Below are positions 1 through 5,444 of a stretch of DNA of 6,863 nucleotides, piece by piece. A model generated the notes under the pieces. It worked only from the letters and a program-made list of their open reading frames with translations, had not been told where the DNA came from and ran no database searches. Where the stretch lies: assembly GCA_003242515.1 (NCBI GenBank), contig QGUS01000089.1:1-6863 (forward strand). Direction: 5' to 3'. The DNA is from Actinomycetota bacterium (lineage in GTDB: Bacteria; Actinomycetota; Acidimicrobiia; Spongiisociales; ZC4RG35). Position numbers and translations under genes: made by a program. How positions within the stretch are numbered: the stretch's first letter is position 1; the number at the start of each line of letters is the position of its first letter.

Positions 1-90
1 TTATTAATTTGTGTTTTTTTTTTTTAAGAAGAAAAAGGCAATCGGGATCTTGTACGGTTTCGGGGGGCCGGGGAAGGGTATAAGAGACAG
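1..90. other. Illumina Nextera i7 adapter read-through (assembly artefact)
   Basis: These bases are not genomic. Positions 78-90 (GTATAAGAGACAG) exactly match the inner 13 bases of the Tn5 mosaic end used in Nextera libraries, and 72-90 match it at 16 of 19 positions. Extending left without gaps, 57-90 match the 34-base Nextera read-2 adapter at 27 of 34. Positions 49-56 (CTTGTACG) sit exactly where the 8-base index belongs and differ by one base from Nextera index N702 as I recall it (CTAGTACG). Positions 26-48 match the Illumina P7 end at 17 of 23. A run of 12 T follows at 14-25, then T-rich low-complexity sequence to base 1. That is the reverse complement of the poly-A run-off seen when a read passes the end of its fragment. 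The error density rises away from the insert, as expected for read ends. This is not a Tn5 or IS50 insertion. Confidence 0.95.
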
Positions 91-679
91 CCCCGAGGTT
101 GAGGCGCAACTCTATGTCGGCGCTCCGGCTCGGGCCGGTCACGACGACCAGATTCGCCGAGACGGCAACCGCCTCCGGGTCGGCTGCGGCCCAGTGGGCG
201 AGGCCAGCGTGGACGGACCTCGCCTCGACGAGTGCCACATGGACCTCGGGGAGGAGGCTGGCGAGCCTGGGCCGCCCGGGCCCGTGGACCAGGGCCACGC
301 TCCCCGACTCGGCGAGGGCGGCCGCCGCCCCGGTGATGCCCAGGTCGACGTGCCGGAACCGGCCCAGCCCCTCGCCGGGGATGCGGCTCAGCCCGGCCTC
401 CTCGAGGGTGTCGACCACCCCCGGCACCGGCAGGTCGTCCCATGCCGTGAAGGTGCGGGCGTCGTGACCGGCCGCGATCCCCGCCACCGCCTTCTCCACG
501 CCGTGACGCCCGACTGGCCCGTGGACGACGGCTCCTGCCTGCTGGGCCCGCGTCCGGAAGAGGGCGAGGAGGTCTGCGGCCTCCGGAGCCGGCAGGTCTC
601 CGCCTGCGTCGGGGGCCTCGGGGAGACGGGCCGTGCGGAGCGCCTCGGCGACACGGGCGAGGAAGCGGTCAGCCTCCAC
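91..679 (-). CDS. lutC: LutC-type LUD-domain protein, 3'-truncated by contig end
   Basis: This is one subunit of the LutABC iron-sulfur L-lactate oxidation system, which converts L-lactate to pyruvate in the cytoplasm or at the membrane. The frame opens with GTG at 679 and stays open to the adapter junction, giving 196 codons. The LUD-family core is visible: a DLGITGA stretch (about residues 112-118), AESGSVAL (123-130), a SLLPEVHVALVE stretch (141-152), and near the end VVVTGPSRSADIE (178-190). This last motif is the family's GPSRTADIE signature. The usual closing G-V-H-G-P segment is missing only because genomic sequence ends at base 91. Full-length relatives are roughly 210-240 residues, so little is lost. 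The GTG start overlaps the lutB stop by 11 bases (GTGGAGGCTGA), indicating translational coupling. No other start gives a fuller N-terminus. Family assignment is firm; lactate as the substrate is inferred from the gene trio. Confidence 0.88.
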
Positions 680-2066
680 GGCGCCTCCAGCGCTCCAGGA
701 ACGATCTCGCCGCCGGCCGTCTCAGCTCGCGGTGGCGGGTCCACCCCTCCCCCGGGCCGGGGAGACGCCTGATCCACCCTGCTCGCGCGAGGGGCGCGGT
801 GAGGAGCCGTGCGAGACGCTTGGCCGTGCGCCAGCGCCCCGGTGTCGCCGTGGCCGAGGCGAAGGCGTGCACGCCCCGCCGGATCCAGGTAGGCAGGTGG
901 CCGCCCTCGGCGGCGGCACGGCGCAGGTCGAGGAGCATCGAGGGGATCTGGATGCCCACCGGGCACACCTCCTGGCAGGCGCCGCACAGCGTCGACGCGT
1001 AGGGCAGGTCGGGCCGGGCGTCGATCCCGTCCAGGGAGGGTGCGAGCACCGCCCCGACGGGGCCGGAGTAGACGGTGCCGTAGCCGTGGCCGCCCACCGT
1101 GCGGAACACCGGGCAGACGTTGAGGCATGCCCCGCAGCGGATGCAGGCGAGGATCTCGGCGGTCTCCCCGGCGAGCACCCGGCTCCGGCCGTTGTCGACG
1201 ATGACGACGTGGAGCTCCTCGGGGCCGTCGGGATCGCCGGGCCGGCGGGGACCGGTGATCACGTTGGTGTAGACCGACAGCCGCTGCCCGGTGGCGGACC
1301 GGGCGAGGGACTCCAGGACCACGGCGGCGGACGGCCAGTCGGGGACGATGCGCTCCATGCCCATCAGGGCGATGTGGACCCGAGGAGCGGTCGAGGAGAA
1401 CCTCCCGTTCCCCTCGTTGGTGACGACGACGATGCTGCCGGTGTCGGCGACCGCCAGGTTGACCCCGGTGATCCCCGCGTCTGCGGCCAGGAACACGTCC
1501 CTGAGGCTCTCCCGGGCGAGGGCGTTCAACTCGACGGGGTCGTCGGTGTAGGGGACGCCGAGCTTCTCGGAGAAGACCCGGCCCACGTCCTGGCGGGTCA
1601 TGTGGAGGACGGGGGCGATGATGTGGCTCGGGGTGTCGCCGGCGAGCTGGGCGATCCACTCCCCCAGGTCGGTCTCGGTCACCTCGACGCCGGCCGCCTC
1701 GAGGTGGGCGTTGAGATCGATCTCCTCGGAGAGCATCGACTTTCCCTTGACCACCCGCTTCGCCCCTGCCTGTCCGAGGATCCCGGCGACGATCTCCCTC
1801 GCCTCGGCGGCGTCGGCGGCGAAGTGCACCCGGCCGCCGGCCTCCGTCACCCGCTCGGCGAAGGTGGCGAGGAGGCGGTCCAGCCCGGCGAGGGACTCCA
1901 GGCGGATGCGGCGGACCCGGTCGCGGAGGTCGGGCCACCAGGACATCTCCGCCCAGGCGGCCTCCCGGTTGGCCGACATATGGCGGGTGGCTGCGCCGAC
2001 CGCCCTGGCCTCCGGGGAGCCGAGGAGCCGTTCGGCCCGGCCGACGAAGGTGACGGGGGCGCTCAT
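669..2066 (-). CDS. lutB: LutB-type iron-sulfur lactate oxidation subunit
   Basis: LutB is the LUD-domain plus ferredoxin-domain subunit of the LutABC L-lactate utilisation complex (B. subtilis LutB, E. coli YkgF family). The protein has 465 residues, close to the roughly 475 usual for the family. An N-terminal LUD domain (about residues 60-300) contains VKGKSMLSEEI (106-116) and DAGITGVNLAVADTGSIVVVTNEGN (about 196-220), both typical of the family. Two 4Fe-4S motifs follow: CIRCGACLNVCP with Cys 308, 311, 314 and 318, and LCGACQEVCP with Cys 361, 364 and 368. The three-Cys second motif is how I remember relatives, so it is not read as damage. The C-terminal tail after 390 is Arg-rich. The ATG at 2066 overlaps the lutA stop as ATGA, and the upstream AGG-rich sequence in lutA (GGGGAAGGATG) can serve as ribosome binding site. 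Longer in-frame extensions into lutA are shadows. Confidence 0.95.
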   Translation of the reverse strand: MSAPVTFVGRAERLLGSPEARAVGAATRHMSANREAAWAEMSWWPDLRDRVRRIRLESLAGLDRLLATFAERVTEAGGRVHFAADAAEAREIVAGILGQAGAKRVVKGKSMLSEEIDLNAHLEAAGVEVTETDLGEWIAQLAGDTPSHIIAPVLHMTRQDVGRVFSEKLGVPYTDDPVELNALARESLRDVFLAADAGITGVNLAVADTGSIVVVTNEGNGRFSSTAPRVHIALMGMERIVPDWPSAAVVLESLARSATGQRLSVYTNVITGPRRPGDPDGPEELHVVIVDNGRSRVLAGETAEILACIRCGACLNVCPVFRTVGGHGYGTVYSGPVGAVLAPSLDGIDARPDLPYASTLCGACQEVCPVGIQIPSMLLDLRRAAAEGGHLPTWIRRGVHAFASATATPGRWRTAKRLARLLTAPLARAGWIRRLPGPGEGWTRHRELRRPAARSFLERWRRRGG

Positions 2067-2773
2067 CCTTCCCCGGGTGCGAGCAGCTCGGCGATGTGGC
2101 GGACCTCGATGGACGAGCCCCGCTTGCGGAGGCCGCCCTCGATGTGGAGGAGGCAGGAGACGTCTCCCCCTACCACGTAGTCGGCGCCGGAGGCCTCGAT
2201 GGCGTCGAGACGCTCCCCCATGATCGCACCGGAGACGTCGGGCATGGCGACGGAGAACAGGCCGCCGAAGCCGCAGCACTGCGTGCCGTCGTAGTCGACC
2301 CTCACCGTTCCTTCGAGCAGCCGGTCGGCGGTCTCGTCGAGGCCGAGCCCGCGCAGGCCGTGGCAGGAGTACTGATAGGCGACGGCGCCGTCACAGGCGG
2401 CCTTCACGGGGGCGCCGAGGTCGGTGACGAGGAACCGGGTCAGCTCCCGCACCCGCTCCGCGAGCCGAATCGCCTCCTCCTCGCGCTCGGTGCCGGCGAA
2501 GAGCCTCGGGTACTGGTGGACGATCATCTCGGCGCAGGAGCCGGACGGGACCACGACCGGGCCCTCGGTGCCGGAGAAGGCGTCGAGCGTCCGCCCCGCC
2601 ATCTCGCGGGCCTCGTCGACCAGGCCCACGTTCATCGCCGGCTGGCCGCAGCAGGCCTGGCCGTCGGGGACCTCGACCCGGCACCCCGCGGCCTCCAGAG
2701 CGGCAGTCGCCGCCTCCCCGACGTGCGGCGCCAGGGCGTCGACCAGGCACGTGGGCATGAGGTGAACTCGCAT
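2063..2773 (-). CDS. lutA: LutA-type CCG-domain (Fe-S) lactate oxidation subunit
   Basis: LutA is a cysteine-rich-domain protein (DUF224/CCG family) and the first gene of this lutABC operon. Its 236 residues match the family length of about 238. Two CCG repeats are intact. Repeat 1 has Cys9, Cys41-Cys42-Gly (ACCGQPAMN) and Cys80 (SGSCAEM). Repeat 2 has Cys137 (YSCHGLR), Cys166-Cys167-Gly (QCCGFGGLFS) and Cys207 (DVSCLLH). In related heterodisulfide-reductase-like proteins these cysteines bind an iron-sulfur cluster. The start at 2773 (MRVHLMPTC) matches the usual short lead before the first Cys. No ribosome binding site lies at normal distance, since a GAGGGG on this strand (2797-2792) is 18 bases too far upstream, so the mRNA may be nearly leaderless. 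The stop overlaps the lutB start by 4 bases. No lactate permease or lutR-type regulator is in view. Confidence 0.95.
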   Translation of the reverse strand: MRVHLMPTCLVDALAPHVGEAATAALEAAGCRVEVPDGQACCGQPAMNVGLVDEAREMAGRTLDAFSGTEGPVVVPSGSCAEMIVHQYPRLFAGTEREEEAIRLAERVRELTRFLVTDLGAPVKAACDGAVAYQYSCHGLRGLGLDETADRLLEGTVRVDYDGTQCCGFGGLFSVAMPDVSGAIMGERLDAIEASGADYVVGGDVSCLLHIEGGLRKRGSSIEVRHIAELLAPGEG

Positions 2774-2811
2774 TCGAGAAAGTCACGATATCCCCTCTAG
2801 CGTCACGCCTC
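2774..2811. promoter_or_regulatory. Divergent promoter gap, possibly leaderless on both sides
   Basis: This 38-bp gap must carry the start signals for lutA (minus) and the membrane operon (plus), unless promoters lie inside the coding regions. On the plus strand TAGCGT at 2798-2803 fits a TANNNT -10 element, 8 bases before the GTG at 2812. That spacing suits leaderless initiation. On the minus strand TATCGT (2790 to 2785) lies 11 bases before the lutA ATG. Neither gene has a Shine-Dalgarno at proper distance, while the downstream pspC-like, rid and nrdJ genes do. No convincing -35 element is present on either strand. The motif is short, so this is suggestive only. Confidence 0.35.
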
Positions 2812-3465
2812 GTGGTGAAACCCCTGACCGGCACCCGTCTGGGCCCGCGGATAGTCCAGCTCATCGCGGGCCTGCTGCTGTTCGGCGTCGGGATCGCGCT
2901 GATGCTGCGGTCCCGTCTCGGCGTGCCGCCGTGGGACGTCCTCCACCAGGGCCTGGCGGTGCGGTTCGGCCTCACCGTCGGGATCTGGTCGGTGATCGTC
3001 TCGGTGCTGGTCCTCCTGCTCTGGATCCCCCTCCGGGAGCGCCTCGGCGTCGGCACCCTCCTCAACGCCGTGCTCATCGGCCTCACCATCGACCTCGTCT
3101 CCGCCGTCCTCCCCGAGCCGGACGCGATCGCCGGCCGGTGGGCGATGCTGCTGGGCGGCGTGGTGCTGATCGGGGTCGCGAGCGGCATGTACATCGGCGC
3201 CAACCTCGGGCCCGGGCCCAGGGACGGACTGATGACCGGCATCGCCCGCCGCGGCCCGTCCATCCGCCTCACCAGGGCCGTCATCGAGATCACCGTGCTC
3301 GCCGTCGGCTGGCTCATGGGCGGCACCTTCGGCCCGGGGACCGTCGTCTTCGCCATCGGGATCGGCCCGCTGGTGCAGTTCTTCCTCCCCCGGTGGGACC
3401 GTGGCGTCGGGCTCGACCGGAAAGAGGAGAAAGGCCCCGCACAGGATCGGACCGCTTCGCGATAA
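2812..3465 (+). CDS. YczE/YyaS/YitT-family integral membrane protein
   Basis: This is a 217-residue membrane protein of the YczE-type branch (COG2364-like) of the YitT family. The molecular role of this family is not established. About six hydrophobic helices are visible at roughly 14-32, 56-72, 79-100, 108-130, 154-170 and 174-192. Family-typical motifs are present: LGVPPWDVLHQGLA (36-49), VGTLLNAVLIGLTIDL (80-95), SGMYIGANLGPGPRDGLM (124-141), GWLMGGTFGPGT (166-177) and IGPLVQF (184-190). A charged cytosolic-looking tail follows (KEEKGPAQDR). Translation begins with two consecutive GTG codons (2812 and 2815). I keep the first because no Shine-Dalgarno separates them and a -10-like TAGCGT sits just upstream. 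It is the first gene of a four-gene operon, with the next start 20 bases after its TAA stop. Its link to the Psp/Lia-like genes downstream is positional only. Confidence 0.87.
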   Translation: MVKPLTGTRLGPRIVQLIAGLLLFGVGIALMLRSRLGVPPWDVLHQGLAVRFGLTVGIWSVIVSVLVLLLWIPLRERLGVGTLLNAVLIGLTIDLVSAVLPEPDAIAGRWAMLLGGVVLIGVASGMYIGANLGPGPRDGLMTGIARRGPSIRLTRAVIEITVLAVGWLMGGTFGPGTVVFAIGIGPLVQFFLPRWDRGVGLDRKEEKGPAQDRTASR

Positions 3466-3485
3466 TCGGCGGCGAGGAGGTCCGC

Positions 3486-3905
3486 ATGACCCAGAACGAC
3501 AACGGGCCGGGCGTCGCCCCGCTGTCTGCCCGTCTCTATCGCAGCCGCACCGACAAGATCCTGGGAGGGGTCGCGGGCGGCCTGGGAAAGTACTTCGGCA
3601 TCGACCCCGTCTGGTTCCGCCTGGGGTTCGTGGTCCTGACCCTGGCGGGGGCGGCGGGCATCTTCGTCTACATCGTCTCGTGGGTGATCATCCCGGAGGA
3701 GCCCGCCGAGGGCGCCCCGGTAGGCGTCGCCCGGAACCTGGGGCCGCAGGCGTCCCTGGTGGGCGGGCTGGCGCTCGTCGCACTCGGGGTGATGCTGCTG
3801 ATCAGGCAGCTGTTCCCCTGGATAGGCGAACTGTTCTGGCCGACCGTGCTCGTGGTGGCCGGGCTCGGCCTGGTGGTGATGGGGTTGCGCCGTGACCGCT
3901 CCTGA
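3486..3905 (+). CDS. PspC-domain membrane protein with C-terminal two-helix hairpin
   Basis: This is a 139-residue protein related to PspC, the membrane component of the phage-shock envelope stress response. The PspC domain spans about residues 15-72: LYRSRTDKILGGVAGGLGKYFGIDPVWFRLGFVVL, then a glycine-rich turn and a helix ending in the typical YIVSWVIIPEE. A second hydrophobic pair follows (about 93-110 and 117-134), ending GLRRDRS. This pair resembles the LiaI/LiaF-like transmembrane module seen in the two downstream proteins. The ATG at 3486 is preceded by a clear GAGGAGG at 3474-3480, five bases upstream, which fixes the start. An open frame extending back to about 2931 is a shadow of the upstream gene. 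The stop overlaps the start of the LiaF-like gene by 14 bases. No PspA or PspF partner is nearby, so a classic Psp role cannot be claimed. Confidence 0.92.
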   Translation: MTQNDNGPGVAPLSARLYRSRTDKILGGVAGGLGKYFGIDPVWFRLGFVVLTLAGAAGIFVYIVSWVIIPEEPAEGAPVGVARNLGPQASLVGGLALVALGVMLLIRQLFPWIGELFWPTVLVVAGLGLVVMGLRRDRS

Positions 3906-4530
3906 GCACCCCACCGCAGAACTGCCCCCGGAGGCGTCGGACCGGACCTTCGGCTCCGTCGTCGCCGGTCTGATCCTCGTCGCCATCGGCGTCGTGTGGA
4001 TGCTCGGCGCGCTGGACGTGATCGAGGTGCGCCTGTCGATGATCCTCCCGCTCGCCCTGACCATCGTCGGGGCGGCGCTCATGGCCGGGGCGTTCCGGGG
4101 CAGCCACCCGGCCCTCGTCGGGATGGGCGTGTTCCTCACCGTCGTGACCCTCCTCGCGTCCTTCCTCCCCGACTCCTTCCGGGGCGGGATCGGCGACCGG
4201 GTGGAGCGGCCCGCGGCGGTCGCCGAGCTCCAGGAGCGCTACGACCTGGCGTTCGGGGAGATCACGATCGACCTCTCGGGACTGGACCTGACCGAGTCGA
4301 AGCAGGTCGAGGTGTCGGTGTTCGCCGGTCAGATCAACGTGGTGGTGCCCCCCGGTATCCCCTACCGGGTGGAGGCCTCCGCCGGCGCGGGCGAGATCCA
4401 CGCCGGCGGCGAGGTCTCCGAGGGCCTCACGCCCCGTCTCCAGTACACGAGCCCCGGATTCGACACCGCCGCGGTGACCCTGACGCTGGACCTGCAGGTC
4501 GGGGCCGGAGAGATCGAGGTGAGGGAATGA
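3892..4530 (+). CDS. LiaF-like membrane protein with beta-rich C-terminal domain
   Basis: This is a 212-residue protein laid out like LiaF, the negative regulator of the LiaRS cell-envelope stress system in Firmicutes. After a Pro/Glu-rich N-terminus come three hydrophobic helices (about 22-41, 50-68 and 73-92). A soluble domain of alternating hydrophobic residues (about 100-212) follows: LAFGEITIDLSGLDL, VEVSVFAGQINVVVPPGIPYRVEASAGAGEIHAGG, and finally LQVGAGEIEV. This pattern matches the LiaF C-terminal (DUF2154) or toastrack-like (DUF4097) beta folds. I cannot decide between them by eye. GTG at 3892 is the only sensible start because an in-frame TGA lies 13 bases before it (3877-3879). The Shine-Dalgarno is weak, and the gene is probably coupled to the pspC-like gene it overlaps. 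No liaRS-type kinase or regulator is adjacent, so a signalling role is unproven. Confidence 0.78.
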   Translation: MTAPEHPTAELPPEASDRTFGSVVAGLILVAIGVVWMLGALDVIEVRLSMILPLALTIVGAALMAGAFRGSHPALVGMGVFLTVVTLLASFLPDSFRGGIGDRVERPAAVAELQERYDLAFGEITIDLSGLDLTESKQVEVSVFAGQINVVVPPGIPYRVEASAGAGEIHAGGEVSEGLTPRLQYTSPGFDTAAVTLTLDLQVGAGEIEVRE

Positions 4531-4715
4531 GGAAGTTCGACGTCGGCACCTTCGTCACGGGCCTCGTGTTCTTCGCCATCGGGGTCGCGTTCCTCCTCGA
4601 GTCCCTCGGCGTCTGGGAGATCGGTATCCAGGACCTCCGGCTGGTCGGGCCCATCGCCCTCGTGGTGGTCGGCCTCGTGATCATCCTCGGGGCCATCGGC
4701 CGCCGCGAGGGCTGA
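4527..4715 (+). CDS. Small two-helix membrane protein (LiaI/LiaF-like TM module)
   Basis: This 62-residue protein is almost entirely one membrane hairpin: helix about 9-27, turn GVWEIGIQDLRLVGP, helix about 41-57, then a basic end (IGRREG). It aligns with the first two helices of the upstream LiaF-like protein through the pattern GL-x(3)-AIGV-x(3)-L-x(2)-L-x-V, a polar turn, P-x-AL-x-V-VG. It therefore looks like a stand-alone copy of that module (DUF5668-type, LiaI-like). The start is well supported: the ATG at 4527 overlaps the upstream stop as ATGA, and GAGGTGAGG at 4516-4524 provides a ribosome binding site. In Firmicutes LiaI is a membrane anchor for LiaH; no LiaH/PspA homologue is seen here. 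It is the last gene of the operon and ends 4 bases before the convergent rid gene stop. Confidence 0.78.
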   Translation: MRKFDVGTFVTGLVFFAIGVAFLLESLGVWEIGIQDLRLVGPIALVVVGLVIILGAIGRREG

Positions 4716-4735
4716 CCGCTCAGACCCCGGCGGCC
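4698..4735. terminator. Bidirectional stem-loop over two convergent stop codons
   Basis: The two convergent genes leave only four bases between their stops (4716-4719), and these form the loop. CTGA (4712-4715) pairs with TCAG (4720-4723), GGG (4709-4711) with CCC (4725-4727), and GGCCGCC (4698-4704) with GGCGGCC (4729-4735). A small internal loop (4705-4708 opposite 4728) and a bulged A (4724) separate the stems. No U tract follows on either strand, but U-less hairpins are common in high-GC genomes. The symmetrical position suggests termination in both directions. Chance pairing is possible because the TGA/TCA match is forced by the facing stops. The outer 7-bp GC stem is not forced. Confidence 0.5.
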
Positions 4736-5103
4736 ATCGCGTCCACCTCGACCTTCAGGGCGGGTGATGCGAGCGCGGCCACGTGGACGAGGGTCATCGC
4801 GGGCCGGTGGTCCCCGAGACGGGACGCGAACGCCTCCCGGCGCCGCACCGGGTCGAGCTCCCCGGCGGCGTAGATCGTCAGCTTCACCAGGTCGCGGACC
4901 GTCATCCCGGCCGCCTCCAGGTTGCGGACCACGTTGTCGAGCGCCACGCCGAGTTGGTCGACGGGGTCCTCGGGGACCGTCCCATCCGGGGTCATGCCCA
5001 CCTGGCCGGAGAGCACCAGCAGCCGCTCCCCCTCGATCAGGACCTGGTGGGAGTAGCCGGCGAGCGGCGCGTGGACCGTCTCGGGGTCACGAAAGACCTT
5101 CAT
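4720..5103 (-). CDS. Rid-family (YjgF/YER057c/UK114) protein
   Basis: This is a 127-residue member of the Rid superfamily. Archetypal RidA hydrolyses reactive enamine/imine intermediates made by PLP enzymes. The fold pattern is clear from HAPLAGYSHQVLIEGERLLVLSGQVGMTPDG (11-41), a DQLGVALDNVVRNLEAAGMTVRDLVKLTIYAAG block (49-81), and the end RPAMTLVHVAALASPALKVEVDAMAA (100-125). The Glu of the K-V-E-V motif (Glu119) is kept. The Arg that RidA carries in its P-A-R-(S/T) motif is replaced by Met103, so this is probably one of the non-RidA subfamilies and imine deaminase activity should not be assumed. The ATG at 5103 has a strong AGGAGG just upstream (minus strand), so a longer frame beginning near 5190 is not the real start. 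It is a single gene, converging on the membrane operon and divergent from nrdJ. Confidence 0.92.
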   Translation of the reverse strand: MKVFRDPETVHAPLAGYSHQVLIEGERLLVLSGQVGMTPDGTVPEDPVDQLGVALDNVVRNLEAAGMTVRDLVKLTIYAAGELDPVRRREAFASRLGDHRPAMTLVHVAALASPALKVEVDAMAAGV

Positions 5104-5297
5104 CTGCCACCTCCTGTCGGAGACCCCCCATTGAACGCTCCGGGGCCCGGATCGCGAAAACTCGGGACCGCCGTCCGGATTCTTTGTCACCCGGCTCGCC
5201 TATCGTTGCGACCGCTTCCCCGGGCGTCGCCCCACTTCCCCCACGGGCCCCGAAAAGGGCTTGCTGCCAGGGCTTTCGCCTATCCGGACGAAGGTGC
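5104..5297. other. Non-coding stretch upstream of rid and nrdJ; no clear element
   Basis: This is the left part of a 341-bp intergenic gap. Apart from the rid ribosome binding site next to 5103, I see no convincing gene. A minus-strand promoter for the rid gene should lie here, but I find no pair of -35 and -10 boxes I would defend. One small hairpin-like segment occurs at 5251-5278 (CGAAA pairing with TTTCG around an inner GGC/GCC), which also contains AGGGCTT twice, 13 bp apart (5256 and 5269). I see no cobalamin-riboswitch B12 box. Confidence 0.5.
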
Positions 5298-5326
5298 TTG
5301 ACCAATCACACCGGTGAAATTACAGT
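5298..5326 (+). promoter_or_regulatory. Probable sigma-70-type promoter of nrdJ
   Basis: TTGACC (5298-5303) and TACAGT (5321-5326) form a -35/-10 pair with an ideal 17-bp spacer. TACAGT satisfies the actinobacterial TANNNT -10 pattern, and I see no better alternative in the gap. Transcription would start near 5333, giving a leader of roughly 110 bases before the nrdJ ATG. The NrdR-like boxes lie just downstream of the predicted start, a position suited to repression. Confidence 0.65.
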
Positions 5327-5336
5327 GCCGTAGTCC

Positions 5337-5352
5337 ATACTAGATGTTGTGG
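5337..5352 (+). promoter_or_regulatory. NrdR box 1 (ribonucleotide reductase repressor site)
   Basis: ATACTAGATGTTGTGG matches the NrdR consensus (acaCwAtATaTwGtgt) at the core with two differences (CTAGATGTTG), and the GTG flank is kept. NrdR is the ATP-cone/zinc-ribbon repressor that senses dATP/ATP and shuts off ribonucleotide reductase genes. The nrdR gene itself is not in the window. Support comes mainly from its partner box at the expected spacing directly upstream of nrdJ. Confidence 0.8.
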
Positions 5353-5367
5353 ACACTTCCCCGCACA

Positions 5368-5383
5368 CCCCAACATCTTGTGG
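5368..5383 (+). promoter_or_regulatory. NrdR box 2
   Basis: CCCCAACATCTTGTGG carries the core CAACATCTTG, which fits CwAtATaTwG at 8 of 10 positions. It begins 31 bp after box 1, about three helical turns, with 15 bp between the 16-bp boxes. This is the classical spacing for cooperative NrdR binding. The left flank (CCC) is weaker than the consensus ACA. Confidence 0.78.
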
Positions 5384-5444
5384 TGCTTGATAGGTAAGAG
5401 TCGTCCGCCCCGCCCCGGGGCGTGTGCGCGGAGGAGGTAATCAG

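Noticed and set aside
72..90. Tn5/IS50 mosaic-end sequence as evidence of a transposon
   Set aside because: It is embedded in a full Nextera index adapter followed by poly-T at a contig edge, so it is library-derived, not a genomic insertion.
388..2180. Other long frames over lutB/lutC on both strands
   Set aside because: Arg/Pro/Gly-rich shadows of the lut genes. The true lutB and lutC frames carry the Fe-S and LUD motifs.
2391..4139. 582-codon minus-strand open frame spanning lutA and the membrane operon
   Set aside because: It runs through out-of-frame parts of three well-supported genes and is low-complexity (Arg/Pro/Thr-rich), with no start signal or domain.
5104..5190. Upstream extension of the rid gene to a start near 5190
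   Set aside because: The extension has no family similarity, and a strong AGGAGG sits just before the ATG at 5103, which gives the normal Rid length.
5293..5390. 9-bp direct repeat GGTGCTTGA at 5293-5301 and 5382-5390
   Set aside because: The first copy is explained by the -35 region. The second has no matching -10, and one 9-bp repeat in about 340 bp is not far from chance.
5104..5444. Cobalamin riboswitch upstream of the B12-dependent reductase
   Set aside because: I find no B12-box-like conserved core, and a B12-off switch would not make sense for a B12-requiring enzyme. An NrdR-box pair explains control better.
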